A stretch of DNA of 64,000 bases from Yinghuangia seranimata (GTDB lineage: Bacteria; Actinomycetota; Actinomycetes; Streptomycetales; Streptomycetaceae), in contig NZ_JASAOI010000065.1 of NCBI RefSeq assembly GCF_029953285.1, positions 36,031 through 100,030 of the forward strand. Reading direction: 5' to 3'. Both the position numbers and the translations under genes were made by a program. Shown here one piece after another: positions 9,160 to 19,603 of the stretch. Position 1 is the first letter of the stretch. Each line of letters opens with the position of its first letter. The notes beneath the pieces were generated by a model that saw nothing but the letters and a program-made list of their open reading frames with translations, was not told the origin of the DNA and did no database searches.

Positions 9160-9178
9160 ATGGCCCCGGCAGGACCCC

Positions 9179-10114
9179 ATGATTTCCAAGCTGCGCAGGT
9201 CGTACGACGAGCGCTGGTACGCGTGGGCGATGATCGCCCCCGTCGTGCTGGTGCTCGGCGTGATCGTCGTCTATCCGCTCGTGCAGGGCCTCTACTACTC
9301 GTTGACGGACATCAACGAGGCCAACATGGGGCGCACGATCGGCGTCAACCACATCCCGGCCAGCTTCACGTTCGTCGGCCTGGACAACTACATCGACGTC
9401 CTCAGCGGCGCGGACGGGGAGTTCTACGCCCGGCTGACGTGGACGCTGACGTGGACCGTCGCGTGCGTCGCCCTGCACTACTCGCTGGGCCTCGGCCTCG
9501 CGATGCTGCTCAACCGGCCGATGCGGATGTCGGGCCTGTACCGGGTGCTGCTCGTGGTGCCGTGGGCCGTGCCGGTGTTCGTGTCGGCGTTCGCGTGGCG
9601 GCTGATGCTCAACAAGGACAACGGCGTGATCAACGCGGTCCTCGAGGGCGTCGGCATCGGCGGCGTCGACTGGCTGGGCCAGCCGACCACCGCCAAGCTC
9701 GCGGTGATCATGGTGAACGTGTGGGTCGGCGTGCCGTTCGTCATGGTGGCGCTGCTCGGCGGGCTCCAGGCGATCCCGAAGGAGCAGTACGAGGCGGCGG
9801 CGCTCGACGGCGCGACCGCCTGGCAGCGGTTCCGGCACGTGACCCTGCCGGGCCTGCGGCCGGTCAGCTCGACGGTCGTGCTGCTCGGCATCATCTGGAC
9901 GTTCAACCAGTTCGGCGTCATCTACCTGGTGACCGAGGGCGGCCCGTTCGGGTCCAGCGAACTGCTGGTCACCTACGCCTACAAGCTCGGGTTCGCGAAC
10001 GTGCGCGACTACGCGATGGCCGCCACGTACGGAACGATCATCCTCTCCATGCTGCTGGTCATCGCGACCGCCTACCGACGCACGCTGGACCGCCGGCAGG
10101 AGGCCGCGGCATGA
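9179..10114 (+). CDS. malF: Maltose ABC transporter permease (MalF-like)
   Basis: The 311-aa membrane protein has about six TM helices beginning with AMIAPVVLVLGVIVVYPLV. The EAA loop EQYEAAALDGATAWQRFRHV is followed by TLPGLRP. It pairs with the next gene product to form the maltodextrin channel. ATG 9179 is preceded by AGGA. The stop overlaps the malG start (ATGA), so the two permeases are translationally coupled. Confidence 0.88.
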   Translation: MISKLRRSYDERWYAWAMIAPVVLVLGVIVVYPLVQGLYYSLTDINEANMGRTIGVNHIPASFTFVGLDNYIDVLSGADGEFYARLTWTLTWTVACVALHYSLGLGLAMLLNRPMRMSGLYRVLLVVPWAVPVFVSAFAWRLMLNKDNGVINAVLEGVGIGGVDWLGQPTTAKLAVIMVNVWVGVPFVMVALLGGLQAIPKEQYEAAALDGATAWQRFRHVTLPGLRPVSSTVVLLGIIWTFNQFGVIYLVTEGGPFGSSELLVTYAYKLGFANVRDYAMAATYGTIILSMLLVIATAYRRTLDRRQEAAA

Positions 10115-11025
10115 GCACCTTGACGCCTACGACCCGGGACACCGCCCCCGCAAACGCCGAAGCGGCCGCGCCGCGCGCGGCCGCCAAGCGCCCCAAGGCG
10201 TGGGGCCACCGCTCCCGCGGCGCGTCCATAGCCCTGCACGCGACGCTCATATGCGCGAGCCTCATCGCGGTCTTCCCCGTCGTGTGGGTCGCGCTGACGT
10301 CGCTCAAGCCGGACGACCACTGGCAGCGCACCGGCGACTTCAGCGGCCTGTCGCTCGACAACTACACCAAGGTGCTCGGCGACAGCTCGTTCACCACCTG
10401 GTTCCTCAACTCCGCCGTCGTGTCGGTCGGGACCACCGTCGTCGGCGTGTTCATCTCGGCGAGCGCCGGCTACGCGGTGTCCCGGCTGCGGTTCCCCGGC
10501 CACCGCGCGCTGATGTGGACCTTCCTGGTCACCCAGATGTTCCCGGTCGCGGTGCTCATCGTGCCCGTCTACACGATCCTGACCAAGCTGCACATGACCA
10601 ACACGTACGGCGCGCTGATCCTGGTGAACTGCACGGTGGCGGTGCCGTTCTGCGCATGGATGCTCAAGGGCTACTTCGACACGATCCCCAGGGAGATCGA
10701 CGAGGCCGGGCGCGTCGACGGGCTCACCCCGTTCGGCACGTTCTGGCGGCTCGTCCTGCCGCTCGCCAAGCCCGGCCTGGCGGTCACCGGCTTCTACACG
10801 TTCCTGACCGCGTGGGCGGAGATCGCGTTCGCCCGCACGCTCATGTCCGACGACGCGCACTACACGCTGCCGGTCGGCATGGGCACGTGGATCGGCCAGT
10901 TCAAGAGCGAGTGGGGCATGATGACGGCCGCCTCGGTCCTGATCACGCTGCCCGCCGCCGCGCTGTTCTTCTTCGTCCAACGGCACCTGGTCTCCGGCCT
11001 GACCGCCGGCAGCACCAAGTCCTGA
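10111..11025 (+). CDS. malG: Maltose ABC transporter permease (MalG-like)
   Basis: The 304-aa permease has an unusually long, Ala/Thr-rich cytoplasmic N-terminus (about 40 residues) before the first TM helix (IALHATLICASLIAVFPVVWV). The EAA motif REIDEAGRVDGLTPFGTFWR is well conserved, and the C-terminus FVQRHLVSGLTAGSTKS is typical of MalG. The start overlaps the malF stop and has AGGAGG at good spacing. As in the first operon, no ATPase gene follows. Confidence 0.88.
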   Translation: MSTLTPTTRDTAPANAEAAAPRAAAKRPKAWGHRSRGASIALHATLICASLIAVFPVVWVALTSLKPDDHWQRTGDFSGLSLDNYTKVLGDSSFTTWFLNSAVVSVGTTVVGVFISASAGYAVSRLRFPGHRALMWTFLVTQMFPVAVLIVPVYTILTKLHMTNTYGALILVNCTVAVPFCAWMLKGYFDTIPREIDEAGRVDGLTPFGTFWRLVLPLAKPGLAVTGFYTFLTAWAEIAFARTLMSDDAHYTLPVGMGTWIGQFKSEWGMMTAASVLITLPAAALFFFVQRHLVSGLTAGSTKS

Positions 11026-11050
11026 GCACGCCCCCGACCCGAGGAAGCAC

Positions 11051-12700
11051 ATGGAAGCCCCTCTGACGCTGCGTCAATCCCGGCACCTCGAAGCGGCCGA
11101 ACGCACGGCCGACCGCTGGTGGCGCGACGCGGTCATCTACCAGGTCTACGTCCGCAGCTTCGCCGACGGCAACGGCGACGGCGTCGGCGACCTGCTCGGC
11201 ATCCGGACCCGGCTGCCGTACCTGCACAGCCTCGGCGTCGACGCGCTGTGGATCACCCCGTTCTACGAGTCGCCGATGGCGGACGGCGGCTACGACGTGG
11301 CCGACTACCGCGCGGTGGACCCGTCGTTCGGCACGCTCGGCGACATCGACGCGCTCGTGCGCGAAGCCCACGCGCTCGGCCTGCGGGTCATCGTCGACAT
11401 CGTCCCGAACCACACCTCCGACCGGCACGCGTGGTTCCGCGAGGCGCTCGCCGCCGAGCCCGGCTCCGCCGCCCGCGACCGCTACATGTTCCGCCCCGGC
11501 CGCGGCACCGACGGCGAACTCCCGCCCAACGACTGGGAGTCCGTGTTCGGCGGTGCCGCGTGGACGCGCGAGCGCCCCGACTCCGGCGAGTGGTACCTGC
11601 ACCTGTTCGCGCCCGAACAGCCGGACCTGAACTGGCACAACGCCGAGGTGCGCGCCGAGTTCCTGGACATCCTCACGTTCTGGCTGCGGCTCGGCGTCGA
11701 CGGCTTCCGCGTCGACGTCGCGCACGGCATGTTCAAGGACCCCGCGCTCGCCGACATCGGCCGCAGTGGGCAGATCGCGCTGCTCGGCAGCGAGGCGCTC
11801 CCCTACTTCGACCGCGACGAGGTGCACGAGGTCTACCGCGAATGGCGGGCGCTGCTCGACTCGTTCGACGGCGACCGCATCGGCGTCGCCGAGGCGTGGG
11901 TGCCGTCGGCGGAGCGGCTCGCCCGCTACCTGCGCGGCGACGAGCTGCACCAGGCGTTCAACTTCCACTACCTGAGCGCCGACTTCGAGGCCGGCGCGCT
12001 GCGCGAGGTCGTCGACGCCACCGTCGCAGGACTCGCGCCGGTGGACGCCCCGGCCACGTGGGTGCTGTCGAACCACGACGTCACCCGGCACGTGACCCGG
12101 TACGGCGGCGGCGCGCTCGGCCTGGCCCGGGCCCGTGCGGCGGCGCTGCTGATGCTGGCGCTGCCCGGGTCGGCGTACATCTACCAGGGCGACGAACTCG
12201 GCCTGCCCGAGGTGACCGACCTGCCCGACGAGGTGCTCCAGGACCCGCAGTGGGAGCGGTCCGGGCACACGGAGCGCGGCCGCGACGGCTGCCGCGTGCC
12301 GATCCCGTGGGGCGGGCAGGAGCCGCCGTTCGGGTTCGGGGCGCCGGGCTCGAGCGACACGTGGCTGCCGATGCCGGCCTCGTGGCGCGACCTGACCGTC
12401 GAGGCGCAGGCCGGCGACCCCGACTCGACGCTGTCGCTGTACCGGCGCGCGCTGCGGCTGCGGCGCGAGCTGGCGGCGCTCGGCGACCGGACGACGCTGC
12501 GCTGGCTCGACGCGCCCGAGGGCTGCCTGGTCTTCGCGCGCGGCACCGGGTTCGTGTGCGCGGTCAACACCTCGGACGCCGCGGTGCGGCTTCCGGCGTA
12601 CGGCGACGTGCTGCTGGCGAGCGGGCCCGTCGACGTCGAGGACGGCGCCCTGGTGCTGGCCGCGGCGACGGCCGTGTGGTGCTCGGTACCGCACCCGTAA
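11051..12700 (+). CDS. aglA: GH13 alpha-glucosidase
   Basis: The 549-aa cytoplasmic glycoside hydrolase family 13 enzyme belongs to the oligo-1,6-/alpha-1,4-glucosidase group. The barrel starts with WWRDAVIYQVYVRSF. The four conserved regions are intact: VDIVPNHTS; GFRVDVAHG with nucleophile D222; IGVAEAW with acid/base E281; LSNHDVTRH with transition-state stabiliser D343. It should release glucose from maltose or maltodextrins brought in by the preceding transporter. The start has GAGGAA. A short gap after malG suggests the same transcript. The small C-terminal beta-domain ends in VWCSVPHP. Confidence 0.92.
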   Translation: MEAPLTLRQSRHLEAAERTADRWWRDAVIYQVYVRSFADGNGDGVGDLLGIRTRLPYLHSLGVDALWITPFYESPMADGGYDVADYRAVDPSFGTLGDIDALVREAHALGLRVIVDIVPNHTSDRHAWFREALAAEPGSAARDRYMFRPGRGTDGELPPNDWESVFGGAAWTRERPDSGEWYLHLFAPEQPDLNWHNAEVRAEFLDILTFWLRLGVDGFRVDVAHGMFKDPALADIGRSGQIALLGSEALPYFDRDEVHEVYREWRALLDSFDGDRIGVAEAWVPSAERLARYLRGDELHQAFNFHYLSADFEAGALREVVDATVAGLAPVDAPATWVLSNHDVTRHVTRYGGGALGLARARAAALLMLALPGSAYIYQGDELGLPEVTDLPDEVLQDPQWERSGHTERGRDGCRVPIPWGGQEPPFGFGAPGSSDTWLPMPASWRDLTVEAQAGDPDSTLSLYRRALRLRRELAALGDRTTLRWLDAPEGCLVFARGTGFVCAVNTSDAAVRLPAYGDVLLASGPVDVEDGALVLAAATAVWCSVPHP

Positions 12701-12769
12701 GCACCTACAGGCACTCCTAGGCGAGACTGTCTGACCTGACGTCACTGCCCGTACCGCTCAACCCCGTTG

Positions 12770-12813
12770 GGCCGGGCGGCCGGAAATCCGCCGGAAATCC
12801 GCGCCGCCCGGCC
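12770..12813 (+). terminator. Hairpin terminator after aglA
   Basis: GGCCGGGCGGC / GCCGCCCGGCC, an 11-bp stem with a 22-nt loop, lies between aglA and malR. The loop contains two tandem CGGAAATCCGC-like units. It probably ends the malEFG-aglA transcript, leaving malR with its own promoter. Confidence 0.6.
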
Positions 12814-12858
12814 TTGCCTTCGAGGACCGCATCATGCCCAGCGCCGCCCGGCCTCCAC

Positions 12859-12864
12859 TACAGT
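12859..12864 (+). promoter_or_regulatory. -10 hexamer for leaderless malR
   Basis: TACAGT ends 8 nt before the ATG at 12873, and no ribosome site lies between them. Transcription would start at the start codon. No convincing -35 is seen. Confidence 0.45.
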
Positions 12865-12872
12865 CTTCACCC

Positions 12873-13895
12873 ATGACCGCACGCCTCTCCGACATCGCCA
12901 CTCATGCCGGTGTGAGCGAGGCGACGGTCAGCCGGGTGCTCAACGGCAAGCCCGGGGTCTCCGCCGCGACCCGGCAGTCGGTGCTGGCCGCGCTGGACCT
13001 GCTCGGGTACGAGCGGCCCACCCGGCTGCGGCGGCGCAGCGCCGGGCTGGTCGGGCTCATCACGCCCGAGCTGGACAACCCGATCTTCCCCGCCTTCGCG
13101 CAGGTCATCGAGCGGTCGCTGACGCAGCGCGAGTTCACCGCGGTGCTGTGCACGCAGACCCCCGGCGGCACCACCGAGGACGACTTCACCGACCTGCTGC
13201 TCGAGCGCGGCGTGGTCGGCATCATCTATGTCTCCGGCATGCACGCCGACACCACCGCGGGCGTCGAGCGGTACGCCAAGGTCACCGGGCAGGGCGTGCC
13301 GGCGGTCATGATCAACGGCTACGCGGAAGGCGTCGACGCACCGTTCATCTCCTGCGACGACCGGCTGGCGATGCGCCTGGCGGTGTCCCACCTGGTCGAG
13401 CTGGGGCACCAGCGCATCGGCCTGCTGTCGGGGCCGCGGCGCTTCACGCCGGTCATCCGCAAGATCGAGGGCTTCACGCGCGCGATGGCCGACCTCGCCG
13501 GTGTCGGCGAGTCGGAACTGCTCGTCGAGAACACGCTGTTCTCCTTCGAGGGCGGCGCGGCCGCGGCCCGCTCGCTGCTCGACCGCGGCGCCACGGCGCT
13601 GGTCTGCGGCAGCGACCTGATGGCGCTCGGCGCGATGGACGCGGCGCGCGAGCGCGGGCTGGCCGTTCCGCACGACCTCTCCGTCGTGGGCTTCGACGAC
13701 TCGCCGCTGATGGCGTACACCTGCCCGCCGCTGACCACGATCCGGCAGCCGGTCCGCGACATGGGCCTCGCCGCGGTGCGGGCGCTCCTCGACGAGCTGA
13801 ACGGCATACCGGCGCCGCGCTCCGAGTTCGTCTACCGCCCCGAGCTGGTCGTGCGCGGTTCGACGGGCGCGGTGCCGAGGCCCGCGGCCGGCTGA
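12873..13895 (+). CDS. malR: LacI-family maltose regulator (MalR-like)
   Basis: The 340-aa product starts MTARLSDIATHAGVSEATVS, very close to streptomycete MalR. After the HTH comes a sensor core with LVGLITPELDNPIFPAFAQV and TPGGTTEDDF, and the usual VVGFDDSP near the end. It should repress malEFG-aglA through the CTTGCAG-type operator and respond to maltose. An ATG at 12834 with an AGGA site could give 13 extra residues. The shorter start is preferred because it matches the family N-terminus and follows a -10 hexamer by 8 nt. Its 3' end overlaps the convergent acyltransferase gene by 64 bp. Confidence 0.85.
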   Translation: MTARLSDIATHAGVSEATVSRVLNGKPGVSAATRQSVLAALDLLGYERPTRLRRRSAGLVGLITPELDNPIFPAFAQVIERSLTQREFTAVLCTQTPGGTTEDDFTDLLLERGVVGIIYVSGMHADTTAGVERYAKVTGQGVPAVMINGYAEGVDAPFISCDDRLAMRLAVSHLVELGHQRIGLLSGPRRFTPVIRKIEGFTRAMADLAGVGESELLVENTLFSFEGGAAAARSLLDRGATALVCGSDLMALGAMDAARERGLAVPHDLSVVGFDDSPLMAYTCPPLTTIRQPVRDMGLAAVRALLDELNGIPAPRSEFVYRPELVVRGSTGAVPRPAAG

Positions 13896-15127
13896 CCGTC
13901 CGCGCGCTCACCCCGTGACCGGGCCCGCCACACGCGGGCCCGGCGGAAGAGCACGGACCGGAACTCCATGGCGGGCCGCTCCACCAGCCGCCAGGACAGC
14001 ATCGCGAGCGGGAGGGTGACGACGGTCGCGAGCAGCATCAGCAGGTACATGTCGCGCACGCCGTACCAGACCAGCAGCTGCTCGACCGGGAAGCCGTACA
14101 GGTAGACGCCGTAGCTGGCCAGCCCGACCGTGGCCGGCAGCGGGATCCGCCGCGGCAGCAGGGCGCCGGCCGCCAGCGGGAGGTACGCGAGCGTGACCCC
14201 GCGCGTGACCTCGACGAGCGGGCTGCCGAAGAAGACCACCTCGACGCCGACGCAGGCCGCGACGCCCCACCACGAGAGACGGACCCTGTCGCGGTACAGG
14301 TACAGCGCCATGCCGTACAGGTAGATCGGCACCATCTGCAGCAGCGCCTTCGTCGGCATGAGCAGCAGGGACGGCCCCGGATTCCACTGGTCCGTCATGA
14401 AGCGCGCGAGCGCCGTCGAGCACAGGAGCGCCGCGGCCACGGTCATCCAGCGGTGCCGCAGGCCGCCGACGACACCGAGCACGACGACGAGCCCGTAGCC
14501 GAACACCTCGACGGGCAGGCTCCACAGCGACCCGTTCACCGCGCCGACGTTCGGGCTGCCCTCGAAGACCCCGGGCAGGAAGTACGCCGTCGGGAAGACC
14601 ATGAGGTTGTCGGTGAGGTAGTCCCACGTGAGCGGGTGCGCGAAGTACGCGCCGACGGGCAGCGACGTCACCCACGGGCCGAGCGCGAACACGGTGAGCA
14701 GGAGCAGGACCACGAGCGCCGGATAGATGCGCAGGAACCGGCGCACGAGGTAGCGCCACACCGACGGGTCGCGCTCCCAGCTCCGGCAGACGAAGTAGCC
14801 GCTGATCGCCATGAACGCCGACACCGCCCATGCGCCGAGGTTGATGCCGAGCCACTCCTGGGGCAGCAGTCCGAGGCCGTTGCCGGTGAGCGGCACGGCG
14901 TGGTCGACGAGCACGGCCGTCGCGGCGGCCATACGCACGAGCGCGAAGCCGTCGGTGCCGGCGGGTCCGGCGGGTCCGGCGGGTCCGGCGGCGTTCCGCC
15001 GCGCCGTGCCGTCTTCCGGCGCGGGCTGCGGACCGCTGCTGCCCCCGGGCTCGGCGTTCTTCGGCAAGGCTCCCCCAACGACGGCGTTCACCAGGCTGCT
15101 TCCCGTTGGCACCGACGACCCGACCAC
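13832..15127 (-). CDS. Membrane acyltransferase (acyltransferase family 3)
   Basis: The 431-aa polytopic protein of the OafA/YrhL type has about ten TM helices. The conserved early motif DGFALVRMAAATAVLVDHAV contains the His expected to activate the acyl donor; later RRFLRIYPALVVLL and AISGYFVCRSW are family signatures. Such enzymes O-acetylate or acylate cell-surface sugars, lipids or antibiotics. The N-terminal 60 residues are disordered and contain a GPAGPAGPAG tract encoded by perfect 9-bp repeats. The start is uncertain: GTG 15127 gives the longest form, and GTG 15091 has a better GGGAAG site. The 3' end overlaps malR head-on by 64 bp. Substrate unknown. Confidence 0.85.
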   Translation of the reverse strand: MVGSSVPTGSSLVNAVVGGALPKNAEPGGSSGPQPAPEDGTARRNAAGPAGPAGPAGTDGFALVRMAAATAVLVDHAVPLTGNGLGLLPQEWLGINLGAWAVSAFMAISGYFVCRSWERDPSVWRYLVRRFLRIYPALVVLLLLTVFALGPWVTSLPVGAYFAHPLTWDYLTDNLMVFPTAYFLPGVFEGSPNVGAVNGSLWSLPVEVFGYGLVVVLGVVGGLRHRWMTVAAALLCSTALARFMTDQWNPGPSLLLMPTKALLQMVPIYLYGMALYLYRDRVRLSWWGVAACVGVEVVFFGSPLVEVTRGVTLAYLPLAAGALLPRRIPLPATVGLASYGVYLYGFPVEQLLVWYGVRDMYLLMLLATVVTLPLAMLSWRLVERPAMEFRSVLFRRARVWRARSRGERADGQPAAGLGTAPVEPRTTSSGR

Positions 15128-15269
15128 CGGTCACCCGGACGGCGCACAGCGCGGCCACAAGGTCCCTTCGGCGCCGATCCGGCGGACCTTCGGCCGTCGC
15201 GGGCGGGACGGAGGTCCCCGCGGCCGGGGGCGGGAGGGCGGTGGCCCGGCCGACACTGACGGAATCCTT

Positions 15270-15290
15270 ACTAACCGGGACTAAACCGGG
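15270..15290 (+). promoter_or_regulatory. Tandem ACTAA(A)CCGGG repeat upstream of the protease gene
   Basis: ACTAACCGGG and ACTAAACCGGG lie back to back (15270-15279, 15280-15290), about 55 bp before the protease start. They are AT-richer than their surroundings and could be a promoter or activator site. No regulator can be named. Confidence 0.3.
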
Positions 15291-15343
15291 CGTAGAGGAG
15301 GGTGAAGGCAAGAGGTCACAACACCGAGTCCAGGAGGACGACC

Positions 15344-16744
15344 ATGCAGAACCACGAGACCGACGCGGGCGGCGGGAACGAGGCGGGGCGGCAGGGGTAC
15401 GGCGGGGCCGAGCCCCCGCAGGGCCCGCCGCCGCGGCCCGAGACGCCGCCGCCGGTGCCGCCCGCACCGCCTGGCGCGACGTGGGGCGGCCCCACGCCCC
15501 CGCCGCCCGGCGCGGGCGAGGCTCCCGCCGAGGGGCGGCCGCAGCCCGGAGCCGGATGGGCTCTACCCGGAGCCGCCCCGGCACCGGCGCCGCCGGGTAC
15601 CGCGCGGCGGCGCGGTGTCACGCCGCTGGTCGCCGCCGTGGCCGCGGCCGCGTTGCTGGCCGGCGGGGTCGGCGGCGGGATCGCCGGGTGGGCGATCGAC
15701 CGGGACGGGTCGTCGTCGTCGTCCTCCGCCACGGCCGGGGGCGGGTCCGGCGCGAACAAGGCCGACCAGGCGGCGGCCGGGAGCCGGGCGCCGGACTCGG
15801 TCGCGGGCATCGCGGCCAGGACGATCCCCGGCACGGTCACGATCAAGGTCCAGCAGCAGGGCGGCGAGAGCACCGGCGCGGGCTTCGTGCTCGACAAGGA
15901 CGGCAACATCCTCACCAACAACCACGTGGTGTCCGGAGCCGCCGCCGGAGGCAAGGTGCAGGTGATCTTCTCGGACGGCACCACGGTGACCGGCACGGTC
16001 GTCGGCACGGCGCCCGGCTACGACCTCGCGGTGGTCAAGGTCGAGGGCGTCAAGAACCTGCAGCCGCTGGCACTCGGCGACAGCGACAGCGTCGCGGTCG
16101 GCGACGCGGCGGTGGCGATCGGCGCGCCGTTCGGGCTGGACAACACCGTCACCAGCGGCATCATCAGCGCCAAGAACCGGCCGGTGGCGTCGGGCGGCGA
16201 CGGGCAGCAGTCGTACATGAACGCTCTGCAGACGGACGCCCCGCTCAACCCGGGCAACTCCGGCGGCCCGCTGCTGGACGCGCAGGGCCGGGTCATCGGC
16301 GTGAACTCGGCGATCCAGTCGACCGACAACGGCGGTTCCGGCGGCGCGCAGAGCGGCGGCCAGCCCGGCAGCATCGGCCTCGGCTTCGCGATCCCGATCA
16401 ACCAGGCCAAGTGGGTGGCCGACCAGCTCATCCAGGACGGGCACGCGACGTACGCGCAGCTCGGCGTGCTGCCGGACGCGTCGTACCAGGGCGCGGGCGC
16501 CCGCGTCGCGGGCGGCGGCTCGGACGGCCAGGCGCCGGTCAGCGGTCCCGCGGCGAAGGCGGGCCTCCAGTCCGGCGACGTCGTCACGAAGATCGACGGG
16601 CAGCCGGTCGCCGACTACCGCAGCCTGCTCAGCGAGGTGTGGAGCCACAAGCCGGGCGACCAGGTGAAGCTGACCTACACCCGGGGCGGCACGGAGCACA
16701 CGGTCGACGTGACGCTGGGCCAGCGCGCCGGCGAGCCGTCCTGA
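15344..16744 (+). CDS. HtrA/DegP-like membrane serine protease with PDZ domain
   Basis: The 466-aa product has a Pro/Gly-rich cytoplasmic N-terminus of about 90 residues, one TM helix (LVAAVAAAALLAGGVGGGIA), a Gly/Ser linker, an S1C trypsin-like domain and a C-terminal PDZ domain. The triad is complete: H194 in NNHVV, D227 in GYDLAVV, S306 in GNSGGP. The PDZ part starts after FAIPINQAKW and contains AGLQSGDVVTKIDGQPV. It should degrade or refold damaged proteins on the outer face of the membrane. ATG 15344 has AGGAGG 6 nt upstream. It converges with the RsbW-like gene, 8 bp apart. Confidence 0.9.
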   Translation: MQNHETDAGGGNEAGRQGYGGAEPPQGPPPRPETPPPVPPAPPGATWGGPTPPPPGAGEAPAEGRPQPGAGWALPGAAPAPAPPGTARRRGVTPLVAAVAAAALLAGGVGGGIAGWAIDRDGSSSSSSATAGGGSGANKADQAAAGSRAPDSVAGIAARTIPGTVTIKVQQQGGESTGAGFVLDKDGNILTNNHVVSGAAAGGKVQVIFSDGTTVTGTVVGTAPGYDLAVVKVEGVKNLQPLALGDSDSVAVGDAAVAIGAPFGLDNTVTSGIISAKNRPVASGGDGQQSYMNALQTDAPLNPGNSGGPLLDAQGRVIGVNSAIQSTDNGGSGGAQSGGQPGSIGLGFAIPINQAKWVADQLIQDGHATYAQLGVLPDASYQGAGARVAGGGSDGQAPVSGPAAKAGLQSGDVVTKIDGQPVADYRSLLSEVWSHKPGDQVKLTYTRGGTEHTVDVTLGQRAGEPS

Positions 16745-16752
16745 CGCGTCGG

Positions 16753-17202
16753 CTACAACGGCAGTTCGGCCCAGGCGCGGGTGCCCTCGGCGGGCTGGTG
16801 CAGGAGGCCGTAGTCGCTCGCCAGGTGGGCGACCATGGCGACGCCGCGGCCGCTCTCCGCGCGGTGGTCGGGCTCGAGCCGCGGCGCGGGCGGCTTCCAC
16901 GTGCCGCGGTCGGCGACCTCGACGCGCAGGTAGGGGCCGGCGTCCCGGTGTCCGGTGTGGACGCTCAGGACCATGCCGTGCGGGGTGCGGCTGCCGCTGT
17001 GCAGCGCGGCGTTGGCGAGGTACTCGGCGGCGATGATCTCGGCGTCGGCGACCGTGTGCGGGCCCACGCGCCACCGGTTCAGGCACTCGCCGAGCAGCCG
17101 TCGGCCGCGTCTGGCCCCCTCCGGGGTGGCCGGGAGCGCCCAACACGCCTTGCTGGCGGGTGGCGCGCCGGGGAGGTATGTGGTGTACCGCCGCTTCGAC
17201 AT
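16753..17202 (-). CDS. RsbW-like ATP-binding (anti-sigma factor/kinase-type) protein
   Basis: The 149-aa product consists of one HATPase_c fold. The N-box is EIIAAEYLANAALHSG and the ATP-lid region is VADRGTW followed by RGVAMVAHLASDYG. Actinomycetes carry many such stand-alone RsbW-type proteins, which bind or phosphorylate sigma or anti-sigma partners. No partner gene lies beside it. ATG 17202 has GGAG about 8 nt upstream. It is divergent from the small gene at 17451. The regulated process is unknown. Confidence 0.75.
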   Translation of the reverse strand: MSKRRYTTYLPGAPPASKACWALPATPEGARRGRRLLGECLNRWRVGPHTVADAEIIAAEYLANAALHSGSRTPHGMVLSVHTGHRDAGPYLRVEVADRGTWKPPAPRLEPDHRAESGRGVAMVAHLASDYGLLHQPAEGTRAWAELPL

Positions 17203-17412
17203 GGGGCGTTCTCCGGGTCGGATGCGATTTTTCGTCCTGCATCAGGACTACCCGCCGCCGCCCACGCACCGATGGAGCCCAAGGTCCCGCGGGCGCCGGG
17301 GATCGTCCCCCGCACGCTGCCCGTTCGTCACGTATGCACGCATTACTTCGTTTTGCGGTCCGCGACCATCCGCTCCGTCCCGCCGGTTCGTGCCCGATTC
17401 CGGGCAGGAACC

Positions 17413-17442
17413 TTGGCTTCGCGGCACCTCGATCTCTACTGT
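17413..17442 (+). promoter_or_regulatory. Promoter of the 17451 gene and glmS (leaderless)
   Basis: A -35-like TTGGCT (17413-17418) and -10 TACTGT (17437-17442) are separated by 18 bp. The -10 ends 8 nt before GTG 17451, with no ribosome site between, so the first gene of the glmS transcript is probably leaderless. Confidence 0.55.
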
Positions 17443-17450
17443 CGACGCTC

Positions 17451-17726
17451 GTGGCCAACGCTTCCCATCCGTTCGAGGACCTGATCGACCATCTCAGCCG
17501 ACACGGTCCGCTCACGCCCGGGGAGGCGGCGCGCGTCGTGGCGGACGTGCTGGCCTACTTCGCCGAGGACGCCGTCGACTTCGTCCGCCGCAGGCACCGC
17601 GAGCTGCAGCGCCAAGGCCTCACCAACGAGGAGATCTTCCCCAGGGTGGGCGCCGAGCTGGAGCTGCGCCGGGTCGCCGCGCCGGAGTTCACGACGCGTC
17701 AGCTGCGCCGCATCGTCTACGGCTAA
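17451..17726 (+). CDS. Small protein preceding glmS, 91 aa
   Basis: Family not recognised. The 91-residue protein is predicted to be helical and highly charged, with HPFEDLIDHLSRHGPLTPGEAA, VDFVRRRHRELQRQGLTNEE and a basic tail TTRQLRRIVYG. The first half resembles small helical modules but no catalytic motif is seen. The GTG at 17451 is chosen because of the preceding TACTGT hexamer and because coding bias starts there. Its stop lies 11 bp before glmS and the glmS ribosome site overlaps its stop codon, so the two are cotranscribed. A role linked to cell-wall precursor supply is suggested only by position. Confidence 0.65.
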   Translation: MANASHPFEDLIDHLSRHGPLTPGEAARVVADVLAYFAEDAVDFVRRRHRELQRQGLTNEEIFPRVGAELELRRVAAPEFTTRQLRRIVYG

Positions 17727-17737
17727 GGAGCCGCCGC

Positions 17738-19576
<1,839 letters not shown>

Positions 19577-19584
19577 CCTGACCT

Positions 19585-19600
19585 GCCCCGGGGGCGGGGC
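19585..19600. terminator. Short hairpin between convergent genes
   Basis: GCCCCG / CGGGGC with a 4-nt loop lies between the glmS stop and the end of the convergent regulator gene. It may terminate both directions. The short stem keeps confidence low. Confidence 0.4.
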
Positions 19601-19603
19601 GGG

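Noticed and set aside
14970..15000. CRISPR-like or VNTR array at the GPA repeats
   Set aside because: Only three short in-frame 9-bp units inside a coding region; no spacers.
17203..17450. glmS ribozyme or riboswitch upstream of glmS
   Set aside because: The glmS gene is preceded by a coupled small gene and a leaderless promoter; no ribozyme core is recognisable.
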